64,000 bases of DNA, taken from positions 2,294,001-2,358,000 of the forward strand of contig NZ_CP055481.1 of assembly GCF_013705725.1 (NCBI RefSeq), written 5' to 3'. Below the pieces are notes generated by a model that saw only the letters and a program-made list of their open reading frames with translations, was not told where the DNA came from and did not search any database. Position numbers and translations under genes: made by a program. The DNA is from Klebsiella sp. RHBSTW-00484. Its GTDB lineage: Bacteria > Pseudomonadota > Gammaproteobacteria > Enterobacterales > Enterobacteriaceae. Within the stretch, counting starts at the first letter, position 1. The number at the start of each line of letters is the position of its first letter. Shown here in pieces: positions 46,226 to 56,249 of the stretch.

Positions 46226-46682
46226 CCGTCACTTTCTCCATCCATTCAATGTTTTTACCCGCGACCGTACCCGTTACGGCCAGATGCGTCATCGCGCTGC
46301 CGGGCGCGGCCCCATGCCAGTGCTTAACCCCTGGCGGGCATACCACGACATCGCCGGGGCGGATGGTTTGCACGGGGTGTCCTTCCTCCTGAGTCAGGCC
46401 GACGCCGGAGGTCACCACAAGCCTCTGACCGGCAGGATGGGTGTGCCAGGCAGAACGCGCGCCGGGTTCAAAGGTAACGTATGCGCCGGAGGCGCTGATG
46501 TCTTTGTCAGCGCTGAATAACGGGTCGACCCGCACGCGTCCGGTAAAGTTTTCAGCGGGGCCTGCCATCGCGCTTTGACTCCCGGCGGGCGTAATCTGCA
46601 CCGAGGCGTTTTGCCCCTCGGCCAATGAAGAGAAAGCGACAAACGGCAGTAACAGCGCGAGATAACCTAATTTTCCAATCAT
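46203..46682 (-). CDS. Cupin-domain protein with signal peptide
   Basis: A 159-aa protein. Signal peptide [20 protein letters not shown] with AEGQ as a likely cleavage region, then a cupin with [11 protein letters not shown] (motif 1) and [20 protein letters not shown] (motif 2), both with metal-binding His. Periplasmic location is expected. First gene of a unit with the CMD-like gene. A TGACA-N3-TTGTCA box lies ~86 bp upstream of its ATG, inside the end of the kinase gene, suggesting control by the adjacent two-component system. Confidence 0.9.
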   Translation of the reverse strand: MIGKLGYLALLLPFVAFSSLAEGQNASVQITPAGSQSAMAGPAENFTGRVRVDPLFSADKDISASGAYVTFEPGARSAWHTHPAGQRLVVTSGVGLTQEEGHPVQTIRPGDVVVCPPGVKHWHGAAPGSAMTHLAVTGTVAGKNIEWMEKVTDEQYHAH

Positions 46683-46751
46683 GCAGGGCGTCCTTTTATG
46701 TCAATGAAGGGGGTACTGCGTTGCGATAATTCTAATGGGCGTTCCATGTCG

Positions 46752-48161
46752 TCAGGCTGACGGTTGGCTGACATTGTTGTCAGTTGGCGGTGCGAGGGCG
46801 AAGGTGAGGCCAAAGGTATTGTGGCCCTCTTCGCTGCGCGCAAAAACCTCGCCCCGGTGCATAATGGCCACGGCATGAACGATTGAGAGCCCCAGTCCGT
46901 GATGGGTATCGCTCTTGGCGCGAGAAGCATCAACGCGATAAAAACGTTCAAAAAGGCGATGTAAATGGGCAGAGGCGATCGGCTCGCCGGGGTTCGATAC
47001 CGCGACACAAGCCTGATTTTGACTTTCGCTTAAGCGAACGATAATCGTACTGCATGGTGGCGCGTGCCTTGCGCTGTTTTCCAGCAGATTAGCCAGTGAA
47101 CGGTGGAACAACCGCCGGTCGATATGGGCGGAGACATCGCCTTCGATCTCCAGCGTGAGCTGTTTTTCAGCGAAGGAGGGTTCCACGTATTCTGCCGTTT
47201 TTAGCGTCTCTTCACGTAGCGAGACGCGGCTTAACTGCGCGGCATGAACACCGGCGTGGGCATGTGACAGGAACAGCATGTCGTTAACGATTGACGTCAT
47301 CCGCTCAAGTTCTTCGAGGTTTGAACCCAGCAGTTCTTCAAGTTCATCATGCGAGCGTCGGCGTGATAGTCCGAGCTGTGTTTGACCAATCAGGTTGGTG
47401 AGTGGGGTACGTAGCTCGTGGGCCACGTCGGCGTTAAAGCTTTCAAGTTGCCGCCAGGCAATTTCCTGACGTTCCAGCACACCATTAAATGACCGTGCCA
47501 GCTGCTGCAACTCCTCAGGCAGCGCGGTGCTATCGAGCCGTTGACCATGATCGCCCGGTGCCAGATGCTGCGCCTGCTGGCTTAGGGCGCTAACCGGGCG
47601 CAGGCCAATTCTGGCGACCATGTATCCCAGCAGCGCGACAATAACCACGCCCAGTGCGGTAATAATCAGCAGCGTGCGCGTGAATGCCTCCAGCGTGCCC
47701 ATATAGGGTGTGGAATCGATAGCGACCACATAGCGTAGCGCCGGTCTTTCACCGTTGGCGGGGATCGTTTTGACCAGCAGAAAAAGCGAACATGCGCCTT
47801 GCGAAGCGCCGGGCATTTTATTGAAACCCTCCGTCAGCGAAGACCACTGAACCCCGAAGGGGGGCGCTCCGCCCACGTTAAAATGAGGGTTATCGCTGAC
47901 TATCCAGTAGCGAACCCGCTCGCCTTCAGAGTTGGCCAGAACGGTAAATTTACTGGCAAGCGTAGACCAGCCGTCGGCGGAGGTGCGCGATACGATCCAC
48001 GGGCTCATTAATGATTCGCGAAACAGTAGCTCGTTATGCATCTGTTTTTGCAGTGAGTCATGCAGCGAGCTTCGCAGCAAAATGCCGATGGTCGAGACGA
48101 TCAGTAGGGCGGACAACGCGAACATCAACGCCAGATGTACCGAGATGGCGCGCTTAAACAT
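46752..48161 (-). CDS. Sensor histidine kinase, CusS/CopS (heavy-metal sensor) type
   Basis: A 469-aa inner-membrane kinase. First helix ~10-30 ([19 protein letters not shown]), periplasmic sensor ~31-160, second helix ~163-185 ([20 protein letters not shown]), HAMP, HisKA with the phospho-acceptor His in [20 protein letters not shown], and HATPase with [26 protein letters not shown]. The sensor loop has few His or Met residues, so copper or silver sensing as in CusS is not assured; a redox signal as in HprS is possible. Its start overlaps the response-regulator stop by 8 bp. Confidence 0.93.
   Translation of the reverse strand: MFKRAISVHLALMFALSALLIVSTIGILLRSSLHDSLQKQMHNELLFRESLMSPWIVSRTSADGWSTLASKFTVLANSEGERVRYWIVSDNPHFNVGGAPPFGVQWSSLTEGFNKMPGASQGACSLFLLVKTIPANGERPALRYVVAIDSTPYMGTLEAFTRTLLIITALGVVIVALLGYMVARIGLRPVSALSQQAQHLAPGDHGQRLDSTALPEELQQLARSFNGVLERQEIAWRQLESFNADVAHELRTPLTNLIGQTQLGLSRRRSHDELEELLGSNLEELERMTSIVNDMLFLSHAHAGVHAAQLSRVSLREETLKTAEYVEPSFAEKQLTLEIEGDVSAHIDRRLFHRSLANLLENSARHAPPCSTIIVRLSESQNQACVAVSNPGEPIASAHLHRLFERFYRVDASRAKSDTHHGLGLSIVHAVAIMHRGEVFARSEEGHNTFGLTFALAPPTDNNVSQPSA
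46768..46783. promoter_or_regulatory. CopR/CusR-type box upstream of the exported cupin-CMD genes
   Basis: CTGACATTGTTGTCAG, a perfect TGACA-N3-TTGTCA dyad within the last codons of the kinase gene, ~86 bp before the cupin start. Same arms as the box at 50129-50144. Confidence 0.7.
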
Positions 48162-48855
48162 GTTTTTCCATCACTTCTTCAGGCCTGACTTCAAGAACGT
48201 AGCCCATGCCGCGCACGGTATGCAGCAGCTTGATCCCGAACGGCGCATCAACTTTGGCACGCAGGCGTTTGATGGCGACTTCCACGACGTTCGCGTCGCT
48301 GTCGAAATTCATATCCCAGACCTGCTCGGCGATCATCATTTTGGACAGGATCTCTCCCTGGTGACGGGCCAGCAGGCTGAGCAGGGAAAACTCTTTGGCG
48401 GTCAGCTCAAGGCGCGTTCCGGCGCGCAATACCCGGCGAGCCAGCAGATCCAGGTGCAGATCGTGTATTTGCAACTGCGTAATATCTGCGCCGTCGGCTG
48501 AGCGGCGACGCACTAGCGCCTGAATGCGCGCCACCAGTTCAATTAGGGAAAAGGGTTTGGGCAGATAATCATCGGCACCCAGGCGCAGGCCTTTAACTCG
48601 CTCATCGACGGACCCCCGGGCGGATAACATGAGTACTGGGGTTTGTTTACTGGTGCGAAGGTTTTCCAGTACCCGGTAACCGTCCATGCCCGGCAGCATG
48701 ACATCAAGGATTATCGCGTCGTAGTCGAACTCCTGCGCGTAGTGCAGGCCTTCGGCTCCATCAGCAGAGACATCGACCGTGAACCCCGATTCGCCCAGCG
48801 CGCGCGTCAGGTAGCTTGATGTTTTTTCTTCGTCTTCCACTAACAGCAGGCGCAT
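48154..48855 (-). CDS. Response regulator, CusR/HprR/IrlR type
   Basis: A 233-aa OmpR-family regulator: receiver [20 protein letters not shown] with acidic pair Glu7/Asp8, phosphorylated Asp51 ([13 protein letters not shown]), conserved Thr/Ser and Lys (LMLSARG, LPKPFS), then a winged helix ([45 protein letters not shown]). The TGACA-N3-TTGTCA boxes in this locus fit the operators known for the CusR/CopR group. Lies between the Tat-exported reductase gene (13 bp upstream) and the kinase gene, so all three form one operon. Confidence 0.95.
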   Translation of the reverse strand: MRLLLVEDEEKTSSYLTRALGESGFTVDVSADGAEGLHYAQEFDYDAIILDVMLPGMDGYRVLENLRTSKQTPVLMLSARGSVDERVKGLRLGADDYLPKPFSLIELVARIQALVRRRSADGADITQLQIHDLHLDLLARRVLRAGTRLELTAKEFSLLSLLARHQGEILSKMMIAEQVWDMNFDSDANVVEVAIKRLRAKVDAPFGIKLLHTVRGMGYVLEVRPEEVMEKHV

Positions 48856-48868
48856 AGCAATCCTGTCC

Positions 48869-50053
48869 TTATCCGTTTTTTAAGGGGGCTTCGACATCGG
48901 AATAAACTTGCACCGCATCGGGTAGCCTTTGGCCTCTGATGGTTATGGCATCCAGTGAACGGGTGAGCTCGGTCATTTCAGCGTTTGTCAGCTTGATGGC
49001 TGCTGCGGCAGTGTTTTGCAGCATATGGTCGCGGTTGGTGGTGCCGGGAATGGGTACAATCCAGGGTTTGCGTGCCAGCAGCCACGCCAGCGCAATTTGG
49101 CCCGGCGCGGCATTTTTTCTTTGCGCCCAGCTTTTTAGTAACTCGACGAGCTGGAGATTGTGCGCCAGATTATCCGGAGCAAAACGAGATTCCGTGGCGC
49201 GGAAATCGCCGGGAGCAAATCGGGTATTGGCATCTATCCAGCCAGTTAAAAACTGCACGCCCAGCGGGCTCCACGGCACGAAACCAATCCCTAACTCTTC
49301 GCATACCGACAGCGCGCTTTTTTCCGGGCCGCGCCAGAGCATCGAATATTCGCTTTGGACTGCGGTTACCGGTAATGCCGCGTGGGCGCGTCTTAGCGTA
49401 TTAACGCCCATTTCCGATAATCCCCAGTGCAGCACCTTTCCTTGATCCATTAGGTCTTTTACGGCGCCGGCGACGTCCTCAATCGGGATCTGTGGATCGA
49501 CCCGATGTTGATACAGCAGGTCGATGCGATCGGTTTGCAGGCGTTTAAGCATGTTTTCGACTACTTGTTTGATATGTTCCGGGCGACTGTTTAGGCCAGG
49601 AAGGCGCTTGCCGGTCTGCTGATCGATGTTCCAGCCAAACTTGGTGGCAATAACAATTTTGTCGCGAAAAGGGGCTACACCTTCGCCGAGGATTTTTTCA
49701 ACTTCAAACGGGCCGTAGGCTTCCGCCGCATCAAATAGCGTGATGCCGCGATCGAAGGCCTGGCGAATGATATTCACCATCTCCGGACGCCAGGGCACGG
49801 AAGTGTCGTATTTACGGCTCATGTTCTGTACGCCCAGACCGATAGCGGACACTTCGAGGTTGCCCAGTTTGCGTTTATCCGGTGCGGCAGAATGCAGGTT
49901 GCTTTGACCTCCGGCGCTGGCGGTTTTTTCTGTCGCGTAAACGTGAGAGACCAGCGAGGCTGCAGCGACCCCGGCCCCCGCAATCAGCAATTTACGCCGT
50001 GCTGGCATAGAAGGGACGTCTGCGTCGTCGGTGAATTGTTGTTTATTGCTCAT
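48869..50053 (-). CDS. Tat-exported aldo-keto reductase (AKR13-like)
   Basis: A 394-aa protein. The N-terminal [20 protein letters not shown] plus VYA is a twin-arginine signal, so the folded cofactor-loaded enzyme should reach the periplasm. The AKR body follows: [20 protein letters not shown], Asp-Tyr in [15 protein letters not shown], Lys in VIATKFGW, His in [20 protein letters not shown], cofactor motif [13 protein letters not shown]. It is a paralogue of the cytoplasmic 41882-42871. AGGAGCC precedes the ATG at 50053; the longer frame from 50113 would bury the signal. First gene of the operon with the two-component genes; two operator boxes lie upstream. Confidence 0.93.
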   Translation of the reverse strand: MSNKQQFTDDADVPSMPARRKLLIAGAGVAAASLVSHVYATEKTASAGGQSNLHSAAPDKRKLGNLEVSAIGLGVQNMSRKYDTSVPWRPEMVNIIRQAFDRGITLFDAAEAYGPFEVEKILGEGVAPFRDKIVIATKFGWNIDQQTGKRLPGLNSRPEHIKQVVENMLKRLQTDRIDLLYQHRVDPQIPIEDVAGAVKDLMDQGKVLHWGLSEMGVNTLRRAHAALPVTAVQSEYSMLWRGPEKSALSVCEELGIGFVPWSPLGVQFLTGWIDANTRFAPGDFRATESRFAPDNLAHNLQLVELLKSWAQRKNAAPGQIALAWLLARKPWIVPIPGTTNRDHMLQNTAAAAIKLTNAEMTELTRSLDAITIRGQRLPDAVQVYSDVEAPLKNG

Positions 50054-50128
50054 GAAAGGCTCCTGTTCTCGGTAGTTTGGCCTGCGCTTATTCTGACTCC
50101 CGTTTGCCAACATAAAGCTGACCGTTTC

Positions 50129-50144
50129 CTGACAGCGTTGTCAG
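50129..50144. promoter_or_regulatory. CopR/CusR-type box 1 in the divergent control region
   Basis: CTGACAGCGTTGTCAG, perfect TGACA-N3-TTGTCA dyad, 76 bp upstream of the exported reductase ATG and ~138 bp upstream of the divergent hydrolase ATG. It fits the operator class of CusR/CopR-type response regulators. Confidence 0.72.
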
Positions 50145-50165
50145 AAACCTGTGCAAGGATATTTC

Positions 50166-50179
50166 TGACAAAATTGTTA
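50166..50179. promoter_or_regulatory. CopR/CusR-type box 2 (one mismatch)
   Basis: TGACAAAATTGTTA matches TGACA-N3-TTGTCA with one mismatch. It starts 36 bp from box 1 and is 103 bp before the hydrolase ATG. A further CTGACA half-site lies at 50196-50201. Confidence 0.55.
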
Positions 50180-50281
50180 TTCATTCGTCATGATGCTGAC
50201 AGTTCTCTCTTCCTAATCTGAATACGTTATTTGCCATCACCAGCCTGGTGAATTCAGGCCATTATTTATTCGGGAGAGATC

Positions 50282-51331
50282 ATGAAAATTACGCTTTTAA
50301 ATACCGTTTTACTGACGGCCATGATGAGTATTTCATCGGTGCATGCCGCTGATTACAAACAAAATCCTTTTACTCTGGTGTATGACGGAGCGATAACTGA
50401 AAATGTCAAAGGCAAGGTCAATATCCACCCGGTAAAATATGATCTGCACGGCATCCAGATTGCCGCCAATGTATACACCCCGGCCAATTACGATCCGGCT
50501 AAAAAATATCCGGCGGTGGTTGTTGCCCATCCTAATGGTGGCGTGAAAGAGCAGGTTGCCGGGTTATATGCTCAGCGCCTGGCGGAGCATGGATATATTA
50601 CAATTACCGCCGATGCGGCTTATCAGGGAGCCAGCGGCGGTATGCCGCGCAGCGTGGATAAACCAGCTAATCGCATTGAGGATATTCACGGCATGGCTGA
50701 CTATCTCAGCCAGTATCCCGGCGTTGATACCGCGCGTATTGGCCTGCTGGGCATCTGCGGCGGTGGCGGCTATTCGCTAAAAGCGGCGCAGACCGATAAA
50801 CGTTTTAAAGCGCTGGCGACGCTCAGCATGTTTGACTCCGGGCTGGTGCGCCGCAATGGTTATCAGGATTCACAGATTTCCACTATCCAGGAACGTCTGA
50901 AGCAGGCAACCGACGCGCGTACCAAAGAAGTCACCACGGGTGAGGTCAGCTATTCCGGTGATGCTAACCTGACCGATGAACAAATCGCCAAACTCCCATT
51001 TGATCTATATCGCCAGGGCTACGAGTACTACTGGAAAACCCATGCTCATCCGAACTCAACCTTCCGCTATACCACCAGCAGCCTGCTCGATTTAATGCGC
51101 TTTGATGCGCAAAGCAATATGGACCTTATCAACCAGCCGCTGCTGATGATGGCCGGTACCAAAGCAGATTCGCTGTATATGACCGAAAGCGCGTTTAAAA
51201 AGGCCACCGGTACCGCAAATAAAGAGCTGTTCCTTATCGACGGAGCGACGCATATCGAGACCTACTGGGTGCCGCGTTATGTCGACCAGGCCATGAGCAA
51301 GCTCGATAACTTCTTCGATAGCAATATTTAA
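50282..51331 (+). CDS. Exported alpha/beta hydrolase, dienelactone-hydrolase-like
   Basis: A 349-aa protein with a Sec signal (LLNTVLLTAMMSISSVHA). The hydrolase core has an oxyanion-type AHPNGG, the nucleophile elbow LLGICGGGGYSLKAA with Cys159 instead of Ser (as in dienelactone hydrolases), an Asp region MAGTKADSLY and His in DGATHIETYW. Lactone or ester hydrolysis in the periplasm is likely. ATG 50282 has GGGAGAG upstream. Divergent from the exported reductase/two-component operon across a 228-bp region with operator boxes, so it is probably controlled by the same regulator. Confidence 0.9.
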   Translation: MKITLLNTVLLTAMMSISSVHAADYKQNPFTLVYDGAITENVKGKVNIHPVKYDLHGIQIAANVYTPANYDPAKKYPAVVVAHPNGGVKEQVAGLYAQRLAEHGYITITADAAYQGASGGMPRSVDKPANRIEDIHGMADYLSQYPGVDTARIGLLGICGGGGYSLKAAQTDKRFKALATLSMFDSGLVRRNGYQDSQISTIQERLKQATDARTKEVTTGEVSYSGDANLTDEQIAKLPFDLYRQGYEYYWKTHAHPNSTFRYTTSSLLDLMRFDAQSNMDLINQPLLMMAGTKADSLYMTESAFKKATGTANKELFLIDGATHIETYWVPRYVDQAMSKLDNFFDSNI

Positions 51332-51338
51332 GTCGTAA

Positions 51339-51363
51339 GGCCAGCTTCATCAGGAGGTTGGCC
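51339..51363 (+). terminator. Hairpin after the hydrolase gene
   Basis: GGCCAGC, 11-base loop, GTTGGCC (one G-T pair), then GTTTGTC, 7 bp after the stop codon. Moderate terminator. Confidence 0.5.
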
Positions 51364-51578
51364 GTTTGTCTGCATTCAGAGTAACGGAGTTGGCGGCTAA
51401 GATAATTACGTTCAATAAATAGGCGCTATGAGCATAATTCATTAAACGGGGTTTCGCGGTTTGCATTCAGAATGCGAGCAGTGGGGGAGGGCGTCTGGTT
51501 CAATCAGAGAAATGTTTGACGAAGGGGCTGGATAGGGATGTTGTTATGTATTTGATAATATTGAAAAATGATGCCGTC

Positions 51579-51775
<197 letters not shown>

Positions 51776-51798
51776 GAATAAACGGCATCATCGTTTTA

Positions 51799-53409
51799 TT
51801 ACTTGCTGACTTTTACCCGCATTTCATTAACTTGCGCAGGGACAATTTTGTGCCCTGACTTCAGATAATCAATCACGACATCAGACATATTATCCCCGGC
51901 ACGGACTTGTATATTTTTCCCTTCTTTAAATGCCAGAAAACCATCGCCTCCTAAAGCAAGGAACGTCGTGGTTGCGACATGGTAACTCTCCGTATCCACA
52001 ATCGCTTTGCCGTTGATTGTGAAAGACACCATGCGCTGCCCGACTGGTTTCTGCGGCATATAACGCATTTCAGCACCCTTTGACATTTGTAATATGCCAT
52101 TAGTGAGTGCTGCCCCATGTTCCATCAGATTACGCAGATCCTTGCCGCTGAGATCCATCTCTGTAAGCTCATTCTTGAAGGGGAATGTACTGGTAATGTC
52201 GCCAAAGGTAATAGGGCCCGCGTTGAGATCGGCCCGTAAGCTACCGGAATTAATCAGCGCGATCTGCGCATTTGGCGCGGCGACAAGCATTGCATCTGTA
52301 AACAGGTTGCCAAGTTGTGATGACTCGCCATAGGCGCGGGTTAACGTAACAGGTGATTCACCGACTGGCTGGCGCACGAGATCCGCGAGTTTTTGATTCC
52401 AGCCATCGATGACTTTCTGCGTTATTGGATCAGGTGTCCATTCATCGGCATAAAGTGTTTTCAGCTCGAAGCTTTTCACTTCATGAGTACGGGTTGCAGG
52501 TTCAACATTGAGTACTAATTTACCCACATCGATACCGCCACTGTCAGTAGAAAGGATTAACGTACTCCCCACCTTGATAGGTTCTGGTGTTCCTGTGTGA
52601 GCGTGCCCGGTGATGAGAATATCAAGTCCTTTGACCTGACTTGCGGTCTGAATATCTTTATCTAGTGCACGCCTGACATCTGTATTACCAATACTGGACT
52701 GACGTGCCGGAACGCCTTCGTGAACGAGCGCGACGGTGACGTCAACCTTGTCCCGCAATTCATCCAGATAGTGCTGCAGATATTTCACTTCATCGCGAGC
52801 CTCAATCCCCTGATTCTTGAGGGCTTCGGCTGATTTATCAAAGCGGTTGTTTTTATCATTATCCAGCCCCTGGAGCGAGAGCTCTGAAATCGTGTCATTA
52901 AACGCAAATACACCGTGTAGCCCAATAACACCAATTTTTACGCCATCCTTTTCCAGGATGGTATACGGTTTGTTCCAGAAAGATATCTCGCTATCCTTGT
53001 GGAACACATTTCCCAATAAAACGGGGAAGTTCGCCTGACTTAGCTGGCGTAAGAGATTATCCCAGCCATGATCAAATTCATGATTACCAATGGATACTGC
53101 ATCAAAGGGCATAGTATTCATAATGTCAATTATTGCCTGACCCTTTGTCAGGCTGCTGATATATGGCCCGGTGAAATAGTCGCCGGCGTCAAAATAAAAG
53201 GTGGCCTTGTTTTTTTCTTTTTCCTGCTTTACTAATGTCGTTATATTAGCAAATCCGCCAATTGCGCGCTTTCCGTCTGCGACATACGGGAGTTTGTATG
53301 CATCAACATGAGCATGGAGATCATTGGTATAAATAATGGTGACATCTTTGGCGCAAGCCAAAAATGGCAACGTCAACAGAATACCTGCTGCAATCATTTT
53401 TATCTTCAT
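51799..53409 (-). CDS. Periplasmic 5'-nucleotidase / metallophosphatase 1
   Basis: A 536-aa secreted two-metal enzyme (UshA/Nt5e superfamily). A signal peptide (IAAGILLTLPFLACA) is followed by the metallophosphatase domain with TIIYTNDLHAHVD, YFDAGDYFTGP, SIGNHEFDHGWDN, LVHEGVPARQ and LITGHAHTGTPE, and the substrate-binding C-terminal domain with NSGSLRADLN and FLALGGDGFLAF. It removes phosphate from nucleotides so nucleosides can enter. AAAGGA precedes the ATG. The Tsx-like channel gene ends 22 bp upstream, so the two are an operon. AT-rich compared with flanking core genes. Confidence 0.95.
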   Translation of the reverse strand: MKIKMIAAGILLTLPFLACAKDVTIIYTNDLHAHVDAYKLPYVADGKRAIGGFANITTLVKQEKEKNKATFYFDAGDYFTGPYISSLTKGQAIIDIMNTMPFDAVSIGNHEFDHGWDNLLRQLSQANFPVLLGNVFHKDSEISFWNKPYTILEKDGVKIGVIGLHGVFAFNDTISELSLQGLDNDKNNRFDKSAEALKNQGIEARDEVKYLQHYLDELRDKVDVTVALVHEGVPARQSSIGNTDVRRALDKDIQTASQVKGLDILITGHAHTGTPEPIKVGSTLILSTDSGGIDVGKLVLNVEPATRTHEVKSFELKTLYADEWTPDPITQKVIDGWNQKLADLVRQPVGESPVTLTRAYGESSQLGNLFTDAMLVAAPNAQIALINSGSLRADLNAGPITFGDITSTFPFKNELTEMDLSGKDLRNLMEHGAALTNGILQMSKGAEMRYMPQKPVGQRMVSFTINGKAIVDTESYHVATTTFLALGGDGFLAFKEGKNIQVRAGDNMSDVVIDYLKSGHKIVPAQVNEMRVKVSK

Positions 53410-53431
53410 AGTCAATTCCTTTTAGTCATAT

Positions 53432-54313
53432 TTAAAAAGTGTAACCAACAGTTAAATAGTAGGCCCATCCCGTCGAGTCAATACGGGTGATCTGCCCTTT
53501 GCTGTTAAATGCTTTACTACCCTCTTCAAATTGCCCACCATGATAGAAATAACGAAGGGTCGCGCCATAGCTCCAGTGAGGATAAACTAAGCTGAGTACA
53601 TTGGTGGCAACTATAGAGCTATTTGTACGGGAGTAAAATTGTTGTTCACCACCTGATTTTTCTTTTAAATCTGAACCGAAATCAAAATTAGTAAAGCCGA
53701 CGTAATTTAACTTTCCACCAAAAAGAGTAGTAATGGGAATAAAATATTTTAATTTAAAACGATATCCATCCCATTCATTTTCGTTGGCAGCATTATAATT
53801 ATTTCCTTGGTATTTAGCATAGATGTTTGCAGATAAAGTCATCGGTAACCCTGTGTCAATATCCGTCCCTAGTCCCATATACCAGGTACTCTGACGTTGT
53901 CCCTCGTTAGTTCCAGCATCATAGATATAGTTGTGGGCAAAATACCATTCTTTAAAGGGACCAAAGCTCAGATCGACACCCGTTAATTTGTCGATGCTAA
54001 AACGTGGTTCTATTTCTGTGAAAAATGGAGAGCCATTATCCCAAATGCCGATATCGTTATCATTTCCTAAACCAAAAAATTTTGGTAAATCTGCATAGCC
54101 ATAAAAATCAAACCAATCCACATGTGCCCATGCACGATACTCTGGATATAGATCTGATCTTTTTTGTGGCCCAAAGCGAGTAGAATTGCTGCCTACTATA
54201 TTAACGCTTTGATGCCACCAGTCTGATAGATACTCATCATTTCCAGAGTCTGCAAACGTTACGATAGGTAATAATATAAGTGTTCCCGATAAAAAATATT
54301 TTATTTTTTCCAT
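53432..54313 (-). CDS. Tsx-like outer-membrane nucleoside channel
   Basis: A 293-aa 12-strand barrel protein of the Tsx family (E. coli Tsx is 294 aa). A signal peptide ([15 protein letters not shown]) is followed by [54 protein letters not shown] [15 protein letters not shown], and the C-terminal Phe (TVGYTF). Tsx admits nucleosides. I chose ATG 54313. Lying between two 5'-nucleotidases, it would take up the nucleosides they release. It is additional to any core tsx gene. Confidence 0.92.
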   Translation of the reverse strand: MEKIKYFLSGTLILLPIVTFADSGNDEYLSDWWHQSVNIVGSNSTRFGPQKRSDLYPEYRAWAHVDWFDFYGYADLPKFFGLGNDNDIGIWDNGSPFFTEIEPRFSIDKLTGVDLSFGPFKEWYFAHNYIYDAGTNEGQRQSTWYMGLGTDIDTGLPMTLSANIYAKYQGNNYNAANENEWDGYRFKLKYFIPITTLFGGKLNYVGFTNFDFGSDLKEKSGGEQQFYSRTNSSIVATNVLSLVYPHWSYGATLRYFYHGGQFEEGSKAFNSKGQITRIDSTGWAYYLTVGYTF

Positions 54314-54551
54314 GCGTATAATTCCATTTATTGAGGTTTGTTGAAAAAGATAATCTCTGTAATAAAAAGCCACACATTACTGCCTATATAAGGTGATTAT
54401 TTTATTTTTAATGCTTCGCTAAGATATGATTGAAGGGGGACCACTCAATCATACCTGAGCTCGTTGAAAAACGAGTCTTATTGGAAAATTAGCTTCAACT
54501 GTATTTGTGTATTTAAAATACAAGTCTTTATTCCATCACTCCATATTGAAT

Positions 54552-56114
54552 CTATTTAGCGGCACTTACATCAGTCACTCTCATTTCAAGATCGGGTTTT
54601 AATGGACTATGAGCCTTGATATAATCAATAATTGACTCTGCAGAGGTGGTACTTTTGATAGTTTTGACATTCATTCCTTTCAGGAACGCCTCAAATCCAT
54701 CGCCACCAGTCGCACAAAATGAGTGTGTAACAACCCGATATGTTTTGGTTGGATCTACAGGTTGATTATTAATTGTGAATTTAATGATTCGCTCACCCAG
54801 AGGTTTTTTACTGTCATATTCAACATGAACGCTTTTTGATACTTGCAAAACCCCATTGGTGAGATTAGTTGCGTGAATCATTAAATCGGTAAGATCCTTT
54901 CCGGTAAGGTCCATTTCAACCAGTTCGTTATTAAACGGGAAGGTAGTAATTACATCACCATATTTTAAATGTCCTTGTGGAAAATCAGCACGCATTCCAC
55001 CACTGTTCTGTAACCCCACTACCGCGTCTGGCACTTTAGCTATCATGGCGTCGATAATTAAATTACCAACAGGTGATGATTCACCATAAGCACGAGTGAA
55101 TGGTGCCGTTGTTGATCCAATAACCTGGTCGGTGATACTTTTTAGCTTAGTATTCCACTCATCAATCTTGGCCTGAACTTTTGGATCTGGATTATATTCA
55201 TCAGAAAATACAGTGATTAACTTATTGTTATAACTATCAATTTTTTTAGTCTGAGGGTTAAAATCCAATACTAATTTACCAATATCGGTACCATACGCAT
55301 CCGTGGAAACAACGAGCGTGTCATTGACTTTAATTGGCTCAGGCGTACCGACATGAGCATGTCCTGTGATTAGAACATCAATACCCTTAAATTTCTTTGC
55401 GGTATCGATATCGGCTTGCAACATTCTGGCTACGTCTTTGTTCCCATAACTTGATTGACGCGCTGGTGTACCTTCATGGATAAGCAGCACGATGATATCA
55501 ACTTTGCCTTTTAACGCATCAAGCCCTTTTTGAATATAAGGCACTTCATCACGAGCTTCTGAGCCAGCATATGCCTTTGCCGCAATAGTGTCATAAAACG
55601 CAAATTTTTGATGTACTCCAATTACGCCAATTTTTAGGCCATCTTTTTCGACAATCGTCCAGGGATTATTCCAAACGGGTTTATCACTGTTGGTATAAAA
55701 AACATTACCCAGCAATACGGGGAAGTTCGCTTTTGATAACTGCTTAACCATATTATCAACACCATGGTCAAATTCGTGGTTACCCACAGATACCGCATCA
55801 AAAGGCATTGTATTCATTATATCAATGATAGCTTCACCCTTGGTGAGGGTGCTTATATAGGGACCGGTAAAGTAATCTCCCGCATCAAAGAAAAAGACAT
55901 CTTTACTTTTTTTCTTCGCATCATTAACGATGGTCGCTATGTTAGCAAAACCACCTACCAGACGTTCTTTGTCGACGGCTGGGATTTTACCTGGTGAGAC
56001 ATGAGCATGTAAATCATTGGTATAATAAATAGTCACATCCCTGGCATTAACGGGTGTAACTAACATTGCGGACAGACAAAATGTAATTAAACTAAGTTTT
56101 GTTTTTATTTTCAT
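54552..56114 (-). CDS. Periplasmic 5'-nucleotidase / metallophosphatase 2
   Basis: A 520-aa paralogue of the protein at 51799-53409. A signal peptide (LITFCLSAMLVTPVNA) precedes the same motifs: TIYYTNDLHAHVS, FFDAGDYFTGPYIS, SVGNHEFDHGVDN, LIHEGTPARQ, LITGHAHVGTPE, NSGGMRADFPQG and FCATGGDGFEAF. The two differ widely in surface sequence, so they are old duplicates or separate acquisitions and may prefer different nucleotides. A 238-bp gap with promoter-like AT-rich sequence separates it from the Tsx-like gene. Confidence 0.95.
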   Translation of the reverse strand: MKIKTKLSLITFCLSAMLVTPVNARDVTIYYTNDLHAHVSPGKIPAVDKERLVGGFANIATIVNDAKKKSKDVFFFDAGDYFTGPYISTLTKGEAIIDIMNTMPFDAVSVGNHEFDHGVDNMVKQLSKANFPVLLGNVFYTNSDKPVWNNPWTIVEKDGLKIGVIGVHQKFAFYDTIAAKAYAGSEARDEVPYIQKGLDALKGKVDIIVLLIHEGTPARQSSYGNKDVARMLQADIDTAKKFKGIDVLITGHAHVGTPEPIKVNDTLVVSTDAYGTDIGKLVLDFNPQTKKIDSYNNKLITVFSDEYNPDPKVQAKIDEWNTKLKSITDQVIGSTTAPFTRAYGESSPVGNLIIDAMIAKVPDAVVGLQNSGGMRADFPQGHLKYGDVITTFPFNNELVEMDLTGKDLTDLMIHATNLTNGVLQVSKSVHVEYDSKKPLGERIIKFTINNQPVDPTKTYRVVTHSFCATGGDGFEAFLKGMNVKTIKSTTSAESIIDYIKAHSPLKPDLEMRVTDVSAAK

Positions 56115-56249
56115 AATCAGTTCCTTTCAGTCATATAAAGATTCGTTACTTTACGTTCTGAAATGGTTTTTTATGCGTGTCTGCTCACACAATTAAGCAA
56201 GAGTTATGAGGCAAAATCAACGATCCATTGAAATCGTTGGTGACTTATA

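Noticed and set aside
48154..48855. Calling the response regulator CusR or HprR outright
   Set aside because: The motifs fit the whole CopR/CusR/IrlR/HprR group, and the neighbours (no cusCFBA, no msrPQ/hiuH) fit neither.
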